Positions 23,056-33,930 of a stretch of DNA of 64,000 nt are shown in pieces. The translations under genes and the position numbers were made by a program. Every line of letters begins with the position of its first letter. Positions within the stretch are counted from its first letter, which is position 1. The notes under the pieces were generated by a model. The model saw only the letters and a program-made list of their open reading frames with translations. It did no database searches and had not been told where the DNA came from. Origin of the DNA: Amorphophallus konjac (Eukaryota > Streptophyta > Magnoliopsida > Alismatales > Araceae); NCBI GenBank assembly GCA_022559845.1, contig CM040128.1:71301247-71365246 (forward strand). The letters run 5' to 3'.

Positions 23056-24879
23056 ATGTATCGTAGAATAGTTGATCGGGTGGTGTCTATTGAGTTTAGA
23101 CATGGAGTTGAGAGTTTCATTCATTTTACATTAGAGAATCCAAATGCAGCAATAGACCGCGACAGTCATATTCGATGCCCTTGTTCAGGTTGTAGAAACT
23201 TGAGGTGGCATTCACCATGGGATGTGCAACATCATTTGTACAAGAAAGGGTTCGTGGACGGTTATATGAATTGGACGTGTCATGGTGAGGATGTCTTATC
23301 GTATGAGCCCGACAATATTACAGGCAGAAGTGGATACGTGGATATGGTTATAGATGTTGCTGGACCTAGTTTTAATATTCATTAGGAACATGCATACATG
23401 GAAGAAGCGCCGAATAAGACAGTCGAAAGATTTTATCAACTACATAGGGATGTTGATGAGCCGTTGTGGGATGGTTGTGAAAAGCACACTCGGTTGTCAA
23501 CAGTCTCACGGTCGTTGAACTTGAAATCTGAATTTCACATCAGTGAGACTTGTTTTGACCGTCTCCTCCTCTTGATTAAGAGTATGTTGTCTCGAGACGA
23601 GAAGTTGCCAGAAACTTTTTACCGTGTAAAAAAGATGGTCAATGAGCTAAGTCTAGGATATGTGAAAATAGATGCATGCCTGAATCACTGTATCTTATAT
23701 TACAAAGAGGATGCAGGTAAGATATCATGTTCTATTTGTCATCATGATAGATTCAAACCTAAGAGAGGGGACAATTCAAAGCAAAAAGATGTACCCTACA
23801 AGGCATTGCTATACTTCCCTCTTACGCCTAAGCTGCAGTGGCTATATATGTCCTCAAAGATGGCTCGACATATGACATGGCACACCGAAAGAATACGCCG
23901 TGTCGATGATATAATCAGTCATCCTGACGATTGTGAAGCTTGGACTCACTTCAGCCGTGCTCATCTTGCTTTCTCAAGGGAGGCATGTAATATTAGGTTG
24001 GGTTTATGCACACATGGTTTTAATCCATTCGGTGGTTCAGTGGCGTCTTACTCTTGTTTGCCAGTGTTCATGACAGCGTACAACCTTCCGCCAAACATGT
24101 GCATGAAGCGAGAAAATCTATTTTTATCCTTAGTAATTCCATGTCCAAAAATTCTGGGAAAAAATTTGGACATATATGTCAGACCATTGATTGATGAACT
24201 AAAATTTTTATGGACTGATGGAGTTATTACTTATGATGCATGTAGGAAGTAAAATTTTATTATGAAGGCTGCACTGATGGGGACAATAAGTGACTTCTCT
24301 GCATATTGAATGCTATCTGGTTGGAGCACACATGGGAGGTTAGCATGTCCTTACTGTATGGAAGATACTAAATCATTTGTATTGAAACATGGCGGGAAAG
24401 CATGCTGGTTTGATTGCAATCGGCGGTTTCTACCAAGTGACCATCCTTTCCAAAGGTAAAGGGACTCATTTAAGAAAAACACTGTTGAAATGGATAATGT
24501 AGACTTACAACGGGTGTCTGGTCGACATATGACGGCACAGGTGCAAAATTTACTAGATGTAGCACAACTGTCCGGTAGCACACGACAACTCTCTCGATTT
24601 GGAAAAGATCACAAGTAGAACAAGAAAAGTATTTTTTAGGAATTGCCTTATTGGTCAACTCTTCTAGTACGACACAATCTGGATGTCATGCATATCGAGA
24701 AGAATGTTTTTGATAATGTGTTCAACATGATCCTCAACATAAAAGGCAAAATAAAGGACAATGTCAAAGCGCGTATGGACTTGAAGATGCTTTGTAAACG
24801 TCCAGAACTAGAACTGGAGAATGTACATGGAAAAACTGTGAAGCTGTTGTACCCAGACAATTTTCCAGCAAAATATTAA
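23056..24879 (+). pseudogene. CACTA (En/Spm) tnp2-type transposase relic
   Basis: One reading frame runs from the ATG at 23056 (MYRRIVDR) to 24879. Residues about 30-85 carry the transposase-associated domain with IRCPCSGCRNL and YKKGFVDGY. From about residue 215 onward the tnp2 domain is recognisable: NHCILYYKED, CSICHHDRFK, KALLYFPLTPKLQWLY, FNPFGG, RLACPYCM, CWFDCNRRFLP, LDVMHIEKNVFDN. The frame is interrupted by six in-frame stops (23383, 24250, 24307, 24457, 24616, 24637) but I see no frameshift. The protein would excise and insert a CACTA element; the family is usually longer, so the C-terminal part is missing where a different repeat begins at about 24880. No CACTA terminal repeats were found. 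A dead fragment. Confidence 0.85.
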
Positions 24880-24892
24880 GGGATAAGGGTTC

Positions 24893-25640
24893 GAGAATTT
24901 CCTCGAACACCTCTAAGGCACGGGCTACCCAGCCCCTTCTAAGACTCACTGAGTCCAACCAAGGGTCCCAACCAGCTGGCTGTGACATACAGTGACATCA
25001 ATAATTGATTGGGATTATCCCCGATCACTCAGTTGCAGGCTTTTCCCATGTTTTACATGGCCACCCACGCCGACCCGGGGGCGCTCTGACTACAAGCCAC
25101 GTCACGTGGCACCCAGCAACAAGGCCGGGGCCTACCCCATCATGCCTCCCTTCATCCCTCCAAGGTCAAAGGGAGACCTAACTAAGTCAACCATAGGGTT
25201 TGGAGGCCCGCAGCACGCATATACGACCTACACACGTGTGTCAGGAATTTCCTCGAACACCTTGCGGACGCATATATCCCAGCCACTCTAAAACAAACCG
25301 TGGGCCAACCTGCGGCTTCATCACACCAGCTGGGTCCCACAACAACCCTCCAGCAAGTCGGGGCCACCCTCGATCCTCAGATATGCGGCGATGAGTCGTA
25401 AACTTTTAGCTCCCGGGGTGACCCGGGGCTACCCTGTCAACCCGCTTTACAACGCGGCATATACCACTAAGGCAGGGCCCACTCGCCCAAAGCGCCTTCT
25501 CCAGACTTATGTAAGCTCCTACCCTCAGCCCGATGCCGATTCCAAGGCCCCTCAGCTAGTTACCTAGGCCGTTCGACAACCCGAGGTGTGTCAGGGATTT
25601 ACCCGAACACCTTGCGACCGACAACTACGATGTGACAACA
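24893..25640 (+). repeat. 350-bp tandem repeat, two units and a start of a third
   Basis: TT(C/A)C(T/C)CGAACACC recurs at 24899, 25249 and 25599, exactly 350 bp apart. The second and third are preceded by GTGTGTCAGG(A/G)ATT. The interiors are strongly diverged. It abuts the truncated transposase. Confidence 0.6.
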
Positions 25641-25772
25641 ACAAGCCCCCACGGGCCAATCTCAACATCCCAGAGCCCCTCGTCCTTTAAAGGACACCCC
25701 CAGACGATGGAACGAGACCCCCGAGGGCCATCCCTCGGGGCCGCAGCCCACCCAGGGGAGTTCACCTCGGGC

Positions 25773-25791
25773 GGGGGGGGGGGGGGGGGGG
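25773..25791 (+). repeat. Run of 19 G
   Basis: A pure G homopolymer. Length in the assembly may be unreliable. Confidence 0.85.
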
Positions 25792-26117
25792 AACCCCTTG
25801 GGGGTCGCGCCCTCCTCCCAATCCAAGGGTCCCACGGCCCTTCCCAATCCCAGTCTCATGCAAGAATCAATCGGTGTACCCGTACGTAGAAGGATTCATG
25901 AAGAACAGAGCCCCAAGATCACCCAGAGATCACACGGAAGCACGTGAGTCAATCTCCTCAGTCTACGCACACGAGCGTCTAGCCAGCCAATTCAAGCCCG
26001 TATCCTTTGTCTTCTCGCAGTCACGTTGAGTCAAGGTGGGCCCAATTTAGTAAAAAATCTCAATTTTATAGAGGGGGACCCCCTCTCTCTCTCCAGCCCG
26101 CACGAAACCCCCCTGGG

Positions 26118-26600
26118 GGGGTTTAGGCGGACCAGCCCAGACCCCCATTCTGGTCCGCCTAAACCCCAGGGGGTTTAGGCGGACCAGACCAACCCCCTCG
26201 GCGGGTTCGCCTAAATTGCCATTAAATAAAAAAAGTTTTTTTAATGAAAAAACCCAACCCAACGCCTAGTCCGCCATAACCCCTAGGGGTTTAGGCGGAC
26301 CAGACTGACTGCTCAGTCTGGTCCGCCTAAACCCCAGCCTGTAACAAAAAAAAACTTTTTTTCAAAACCAGTCCTCCAGTCCGCGTAAACCCCCCATGGG
26401 TGGGGGTTTAGGCGGACCAGACTGAACCCCTAGTCTGGTCCGCCTAAACCCCCTGGGCGAGGGGTTTAGGCGGACCAAACCAGCCCTTGGTCTGGTCCGC
26501 CTAAACCCTCCCTCCCCCACTTCGTGACAAAAAAAAATGCTTTCTCAAGGGTTTACCCAGACTAGTTTTAGCCTTCAACCTGGTCCGCCTAAACCCTTCC
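26118..26600. repeat. Cluster of inverted repeats built on GGTTTAGGCGGACCAG
   Basis: The 16-base motif and its complement CTGGTCCGCCTAAACC occur more than ten times, mostly as facing pairs. The best hairpin has a perfect 23-bp stem, 26286-26308 paired with 26313-26335, around the 4-base loop CTGC. Others lie near 26120-26165, 26405-26450 and 26460-26510. T-rich or A-rich spacers separate the hairpins. No coding frame or transposon terminus was recognised. Confidence 0.8.
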
Positions 26601-27772
26601 CTGACCTTTCATCTTCCCCTATAAATTTCACCCCTTAGAAGCTCAAGGGGCATGGGGCATCCAGCATGAAGCATATAGAACACCCAGACGTAGGCACGGA
26701 CACCGAGGATGGACGCGAGGAGCTAAGTGTGCGCGCGTGGTTGGTTTGTTTATCGGCTCATACACGCCGAGGGTATGTCGCTCGCACTTCCCTCATACGG
26801 CGTTTAGCCATCTCATACAAGCCCACCTCCGCCACACGTAAGGTGCTATGACAATGGCAAACACACCCACATTCTGGGTCTGCCCGCGTATGACGACCTG
26901 CGACGGCCACACATATGCCATGACGCCGCACCTACCTCTGACACGGAACCGCGCGCTCATCGCTTGCTCTGAGTGGGCCTCCGATCGCTCTGACCGATGA
27001 CTCAAGTTAGCCAGACCCTGACCCGGGAGCCACGTTCCTGGGGCCGGCCCAAACTCTCCAGCATGAAGATACTCGCCCCTCAGGACCCGTACCCGACTGC
27101 TCATCTCAAGCCGCGTCCGGCCCTCCTCCAGGCGACGATCAGTATCTCCCTTTGCCACCCAGTCTAGCCCTCCCTCGGCGGTTCGGGCATGCTCTCAGAT
27201 CCCCGAGGAGAGCCTCTGTAAAACATGCGGATATCTACCTCATCACGCATTGACCCGGGGACCGACCCACATGTTGGGATTGTCCCGTGACTTGCGCCGG
27301 TTGTACTTCGACCCACCTATAAAGCCCACGTGGCTCTCATAGAATGTATTACCACCTGAATGCATGTCTCCACATCCATATTCGGATCCCAGCTTTCCTC
27401 TGCACCACTCGGTGTATGTGTCTAGTATCCCTGACCCCAGCAAACACCTCCCAGTCAAACGCGAGCTCATAGCTGCGGAATGCTCCTGGCCCTCCACCCG
27501 TGGCTTCGGATATATATACAGACTTCTCTCTGGCATGGAACGAAGGTGTTTGGATTCAATCCGATGTAAATAAACACCGATTACTTACGGTCGGTAGGGA
27601 AAGATGTTCAGTACACGATTCCCCACAATCGTCTGTGCACTCGCACCCATGGAACCTCTTCTATCCATGTGTCGCTTGATCTTCCGAGCCCACGTGCCAC
27701 GTCCTGGCGACGCTTCCCCAGTCAACCCTTGGTTCCATAGGTGATTGTCGAGAAATCGATTGGCACGCTCGC
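26601..27772. other. Unrecognised sequence left of the solo LTR
   Basis: Short frames on both strands (for example minus 27243-27536 and 27585-27803) show no family that I recognise. If the solo LTR is removed this sequence joins 30302 onward. Confidence 0.4.
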
Positions 27773-30301
27773 TGTCACGTCCCAAATAAGGTGGAATTAT
27801 CAAGGCGTGAACAGTTATACGGGCAGGTCAATCAAGAGACTCAGATGATGAGTATGAACAACAAATGGATAAAAGCACATCTTTATTTCATAATCTGACA
27901 TTTCCAATAAATATCGTTCAAGGACTTACATTACTATTCAAACTCGATACATTCATTTATAAGTAGACAGACTGGGAAAAGAAATTTATTAAAAACTATC
28001 ATCACTCTCATCACTCCAGCCCATTCCCGTCATCTTAAAGATTTCCTGAAAATTAACAACAATACACAGGGTGAGCTAGAAAGCTCAGTAGGACTTATAT
28101 CTCTTTACCAGGTCACTTTAAGTAATTAGCATTTTGGATCATCTGTATGCTCTCGAATAAAATAAGTAATAAAACAAATAACAATTAGAGAACAAGATCA
28201 GGAGTCAAGAATTTCAAGAGTAGATATTGTAGAACTCAAGTGTAAACATGAAGATCAATAACAAGTATAGAATTGTAAATATGGCCATGTAACAAGGATA
28301 TTAACCATTCTGGTCAAACATGTCATGTATAGGAAGATAAGTATGTAACGAGTCAAGTATGTAATAAGTGAATTATCTAGTTCAATCTTGCATGTCAATT
28401 GGTGCAATGCCACACCTGATCATTCAACTCCCTCGGGTACAAGTACTTTCAGGCTTTACTCGCCTAGGACCGGATCAGGGCCCCCATGTTTGCCCGGCAT
28501 TGAGTATCAGGTGGACCAAAGTTCCATGTAATTTCCAGAACAATTCATTTATAATTATGACCAATTCGAGTTTCAAGAAAATATTAAGAAGTGTAGTATA
28601 GTGCATAACTAGTCATTTAGTTATGGAGGACTCTAGAGGTGGCCCCTACAGGCTCAAGAGGTGGCTCCCATTATGTAGCACTTTGCGCCATTCTGGCCTC
28701 AAGAGGTGGCTCCCATAACGTAGCACTTTGCCCTGCATGGCACTTAGCTCCTACACTCCCAAATGGTAGTTTATGGCTAAAGTACAGATCTAGCAAACTT
28801 TTCATTTCCAAAGACATGTAGTATGAAGAAAAGGCATGTAGTATGAAGAATGAATGAAGTTTATAAGAGAAGTTCAAGGATGATTTAAGGCATCATGTTT
28901 AACGACATTAAGGCAATAAAGAGAATGAATTGCCGGTCAAGGCGCGATCAACTCTCGCGAAAAATCTTATAAAATAAGTTTAGATCAAGTGTTTCTCAGT
29001 CGGGTAATTAGCAGAAAACCAAAGAAAATGGGGCCAGATAAGAGGTGGGATAGTGGGAGGCTCCCCTCGTATTCACGAGGTCCTAATTAAGTAACCACTT
29101 ATCCACTTAAAGCGTTTGCCCGTAGACCTCTAGCCTTAGACACCGGTTCTTCTTGGTGAACTTGCTAGCTACACGATTTTTCGGAGACACGAAAACACGT
29201 AAATTGAATGAAAATCATTCTTGTATATTCTAACATGTTCATTTGTGAAAGAATTTCAATGAAGGAAAAGACATTGAAAAAAGATGTCAAGCTTCCAATT
29301 ACATAATATGTTCATGTATGAAGAGAAGTTGAAAGGATATGTCAAGCTTTCAGATAGAGCTTAGATAAAAGAGATAGGGTCAATCATGTATAGGAATTGT
29401 ACAAAAATTAGAGCATAGTTGTTTGAACAATTAACGATACCTTTACGAGTTCATTCACCTAGTCATTTCTTTGTTAAAAGTATTCTTAAAGCAAGAACAT
29501 GATTTTAAAATTCAAAATTTAAGTTTTGAAATAACGCACATAAACGAGGTAAATCGAGAGTGGTTACCGTATTCAAATCATGGTCCATATGTGATCCACG
29601 TTATTGAAACACGTTATGATAATGAAAACTCCCATTTTTGAACTTTAAATCTTAAAATAAGACATAAATACATGATCATGAAAAAAAATACATAGAATCA
29701 AAATACTCATGCAAAGAAACATATATGGAGATCTAATTAAGTTTTCGCGTGAGAGAAAATCTACCTAGTTGAAGATCAAAGAATAAGAAATTTAAGAGCG
29801 AAGACCGCTTTCAAACACTCCTCCAACTTTGAGCTTTCTCCCTCTCTCTAACCAGCAATTCCTCCCAATAGATTTGTGCTTTGAGTAAGGAAGAGCCTAG
29901 CCCTATTTATAGGCCAAAATCTCCCACCTAATTTCCCTATTCCACCAACCTTGTTACTATTACACCAACATTGTTACTATTACACCAACTTAATTCTAAC
30001 ATGTGAATGACATAATCAATGACCTCATTTATTCAATGATGTAAGAATGACCTCATCCATTAATTAGGATTAGATTAAAGCTAATAATTCTCTCTTAAAT
30101 CGGATGCTATAGTACTGCTACAGTACCGACGTCTTTGCCTTCTCAGAATCGTGCCGTGAATCTCGACGTTCGTGTTAACAAGTGGGATAGTGTTCATGTT
30201 TATATAATCTATGATGGAAAAATATTCACAATTTATTTTATTATCATCTTTCATTATTTCTTTTTGCATATAAATGCATATAAAAATTTTGAGTTGCTAC
30301 A
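27773..30301 (-). mobile_element. Solo LTR of a Ty3/gypsy chromovirus-type element, minus orientation
   Basis: Plus-strand ends are TGTCACGTCCC and TTGCTACA, so on the minus strand it starts TGTAGCAA and ends GGGACGTGACA, like GGGGCGTGACA at 1977. The flanks CTCGC (27768-27772) and CCCGC (30302-30306) are a 5-bp target duplication with one mismatch. On the minus strand a TATAAATAG lies about 390 bp in, and a stretch with AGCTTTCTAGCTCACCCT precedes the 3' part, as in LTRs of this lineage. No internal domain remains. 2,529 bp. Confidence 0.8.
29903..29913 (-). promoter_or_regulatory. TATA box of the gypsy solo LTR
   Basis: CCTATAAATAG on the minus strand, followed by a purine-rich leader with GAGAGAGGGAGAAAG. 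Confidence 0.6.
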
Positions 30302-31440
30302 CCCGCACCCCTGTCCAGTTAACCTATACCCCCAGAAACTTCTCGTGCCACTCGACCCCTCTCGACTTTCCGTAAAAGGAGAGTGTCCGGTGCCGCCGTG
30401 AGAGGCCTATGACCATGAAGGAGAATACCCGAGATACATCAAACTCCCATATTTTTCTTTCCCGCTGTATTCCTTCCCTCATCCCGGTCACTGGCATAAA
30501 AAACCCCCGTGACAAAGAGGATGGCACGCCCAGTGGGACATCTCCCTCCTTCCTTCCTTTTTGCTGAAGAGAAGCCTGTGCCAGCCCTGAAGCCCTTGTG
30601 CCCTTTTCCTATCCTTGCAGGAGAGGCAGAGGAGGGTACTCGCTCGCATTCCCCAGCAGCTCCCAGCTCGCGTTCCGATCGCCGGACCGCGCTCGACGAC
30701 CATCAGCAACCGTCGCCTGTATAGTTTCCAGTGCTCCAGCAATCATGGCGGCCATCACCTACGATCCCATCGTCATCGCCACCTACGCGCGGGTGGGCTA
30801 CTTAGCGATGCCGATCGTCTTCAGCAGCTTCACCCCAGTCATCGGATCACCCTACTTCTTGGGTGTGGTCCCCGTGGCCGTTCCACAGCTACTCTCAACT
30901 TCTGCGCCTATCGGTGTGGTGGACATGCTGTGTCGGTCTCCGGCATCAGTGGCCCACTCGAGCGTCAGACTCGGGCCATCCATCACCGGCCCCCGTAGGG
31001 GTCCCGGATCATCTCCTGCTCGGGCGAGCCATGCCCCCTCGGCCCAACCTCGGACGACCTCCAATGTGGGCCTTGTGCCCAAAGCTTTGGCTGCCAGTAC
31101 ATCATTTCGCTTGGGCCTCCAACCCTGAGCCCTAGTCATGCCGGCATCTGACACAGGTTTCCACCCTTGGGTGCCCGGCTTCCAAGCACCCTACTCGGGT
31201 CCCCAGTCCCGAGTCCTAGCCGAGCTTGCTCCCCGCACGAGTGTCTGAACCTGGGGTCAAGGCTCCCCAGTACTTTGCTCAGGTCTTTTGACCCGAACCC
31301 CGAAAGAGCTGTCGTCCGGCGTGGGTTCTCAACCCCGAGTTTGAGGCTCTCCAGCACCAAGAGCAGGAACACAACCCTAAGATTTCTCAAGGTCGGTCCC
31401 CGGTGTGGACCCTGTAGGGTCAAATGAGTCCTAGACGGTA
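30302..31440. other. Unrecognised G+C-rich sequence
   Basis: The plus strand is open for 176 codons at 30598-31128, but the composition is biased and no domain is recognisable. TCCCCAGTCCCGAG-like phrases recur at 31190-31330. It lies between a solo LTR and a copia LTR and may be part of an older element. Confidence 0.3.
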
Positions 31441-31441
31441 T

Positions 31442-31453
31442 CCTCTGATACCA
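31442..31453 (-). other. Primer-binding-site-like sequence next to the copia LTR
   Basis: Minus-strand TGGTATCAGAGG matches the initiator-Met site at 11 of 12 bases and directly follows the LTR end. It sits within a short dyad (GGTATC, CTCT, GATACC), so chance similarity is possible. Confidence 0.4.
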
Positions 31454-33915
31454 AGAGTAAGGACCAAGGCTCGGATTCAGAAGGGGGGTTGAATGAATCC
31501 CTTAAACATTTTTCCCAATAAAAAATTAACTGTAACAATCAGAGATGCGGAATTAAAAAAAACTAGGATCTACCAAGTCTGAAGGACAGTGAGCCGCTCA
31601 ATCAAATAGAAAATGTGCAACCAACATGCTCACTGGACATAGAGAGACAAATCGTGCCTAAGCATTCATCTAACGGAATAAGACAACCAAACCACAGTAG
31701 ACAAGGGAATTTTTAGGTGGTTCGGTCCGCAGACCTACGTCCACCCCACACTCAAACCAGAGTGTGGCTTCCGCTGATACACAGCTTAAACTGCTGGGCC
31801 TCACAGCTTGCCTAAAACAGCTGAGCGTCACAGTTTGCTTCCGCTGGGCACGCTGCCTAACAGCTTGACCCGCTGGGCAATATAGCTTAGCCTACCAGAG
31901 GAATCCTCCTCTGAAACCGCTGAGTGTCACAGCTTGCTCAGCTGACTAACAGCTTGAAATAAAAGGGTGTAAAAGGAAAACAAGAGATAAGAAATCACAG
32001 CAACTGAAAGCTAAAAAATCGCAAACCAACTGAAGCTCTCACAGGAGCTGACTGGCCTGGATTTGATCCAAGGTCCAGTGGAACTAATCTTCAGCAAAGT
32101 CTTCTATCTTCTTCTCCTCGAGCTCTCTCTTCACTCTCTCTCTTTCTCTCTCTTCTTCTCTCGATCTCACGAGCTTTCTCTCAGAATCTTCTGCTCTCTT
32201 TTTCTTCTTCTTCAACTTTGCTCTTGTTTTACACTTCTTCTCTTCTCAAATCTCCACTCAGATGTCTTCGATTGAGCATTGTCTATTTGATCACAGAAGA
32301 GGGGTCTTAAATATCTTCAGTCAGGGACCCACGGGCTCACACACGGGGCATGTGGAGGGAACACTCCCGCCAAGAAACTTTTGGAAACCCTTAGCCACGT
32401 GTCAGAATCTGAGCACTGTATCTTTCCACGTGGCAGCTCTTTTCAGGGACGGTCCGCCTTGGATCACATGCCCGCCTTAACGATCACGAGCAGTTGTCCG
32501 GTTAGTCCATCATGACATAAGATAGTCAGGCATTTATGAAGATTGTATAGACTTGATGAGGCATTAAGGTAAACATACATAGACTCACTATGTCATATGT
32601 ACACATATGCACGGACCTAACGTTCACACAATTAACTTATGCACCGACTACGTGTGAGTGAAATCAAGGAGTGCACCGAGTTGGTGTGGACAAAATACAG
32701 ACTCTGTTATGCATCATGCGAGATATGCACAGACATATAATGTAGCGTGCCTTATCTGCACAGACTCGAGACCCATAAACCTCTTATGCACAGACTTGCC
32801 AAAGTAGTGTGCACAGACTTACATGCTTGCAGCCATGAGAGTTGCATAGACGTGAAGAAGCTCGACTCAAAATATGCACAGGACACACTGTGAACATGCA
32901 TAGATGGAAAGTGCCTTGGATAAAGTATGCACCGACTACAACTCTTTCGACTCATGACATGCACAGACCTGAACAAGTGCGCTAACGTGCATTGCACCGA
33001 CTTGAAACATGAGCTGAGCTAAACTTTTGAGGAGTGCACCGACTTCAACTTGATTGCGTCCAACAGAGAGAGTTGCACCGACACGGCTACAAGGAGATGC
33101 ACATGCATAGGGCATATGTGCACCGACACAGCTAAGTGTAGACTAAATCATGCACATACTTAGTTGAGATACAAGCATATGTGCATGGGCTAGCATAGTG
33201 CACAAAGAGGATGTGCACCGGCTTAGAAAATGGTTGCAATAGAAGTTGCACCGACTCGAATGCACGAAATGCACCTTGCACCGAGTTCAAGCTTGCACAT
33301 GCTAAGAATGCACCGAGTCTAAACTCCACATCTCAGTCATGCACCAACCTAATCATGATGCTAGCCCAACACAAGGACTGCACTGACCTTGCATGAATGG
33401 AGTGCACAGACTTAAATATGCGAGCTAAGCATTGCACCGACCAAGACCAAGGCAGCGTGCACGAACTAAGACGCATAGACCAAGATGCACATGAACAATA
33501 ACATGCACAGAGTTTATTATGCAGCAAGACTGACATATATGCACGAACCATAGCCTTAGACAATCACTTAACCACTAAAGTGCACTGACTTAGCCAATGC
33601 ATGCGTGCATAGACATTAATATCATCAGCATGCCACATGCAATCATTCAATCACTCAATCAAGCACTCAATCAAGCAAAGTCAAGAGATGATAGTTCAAT
33701 CATGCATTCTCATGTGGTGACTTATAATATGACTATCAACAAAGTAATGAATCACACTCAGTATGACATATAGTGTTGCTAAGATCAAAACCACATGAAC
33801 TAACATACAAACAATCATCAAATTCAATGTACCACACTCAGTGTAACTTATAGTGTTGCTAACATCAAAACCATCATCAAATCAAAACCATCATCACAAC
33901 CACAGGGGCACAACA
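31454..33915 (-). mobile_element. LTR of a Ty1/copia SIRE/Maximus-like element (3' LTR of the gag relic at 36.5-38.5 kb)
   Basis: The minus-strand start TGTTGTGCC at 33915 follows a polypurine tract. The plus-strand left end has the AAGGGGGGTTGAAT box and then TTTAGGTGGTTCGGTCC, CCTGGATTTGATCCA and a CT-rich tract, all in the same order as in the LTR at 51920-54573. A possible TATA box is TATTTAAG (minus, about 32305-32312). The left boundary is uncertain by a few bases because TGTTG is not seen there. Confidence 0.7.
32600..33610 (-). repeat. Array of about 35 TGCAC(A/C)GAC motifs in U3
   Basis: Motifs such as TGCACAGACTT, TGCACCGACTT and TGCATAGAC recur at irregular spacing of about 20-40 bp through 1 kb, with unrelated bases between. 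On the transcribed minus strand the motif reads AAGTC(T/G)GTGCA. The array lies upstream of the proposed TATA box. Confidence 0.7.
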
Positions 33916-33930
33916 ATCTCTCCCTTTTTG
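33916..33930 (-). other. Polypurine tract of the copia element
   Basis: Minus-strand CAAAAAGGGAGAGAT lies directly before the TGTTGTGCC start of the 3' LTR. GATGATGGCAAC- and AAAAAGGGGGAGAT-type sequence at this point is typical of SIRE-like copia elements. Confidence 0.7.

Noticed and set aside
26118..26600. Telomere-type repeats, because CCTAAACCC occurs in the hairpin motif
   Set aside because: The nonamer is only part of a longer CTGGTCCGCCTAAACC motif and is not tandemly repeated as CCCTAAA.
30598..31128. Plus-strand frame of 176 codons
   Set aside because: G+C-biased, overlapping frames are also open, and there is no recognisable domain.
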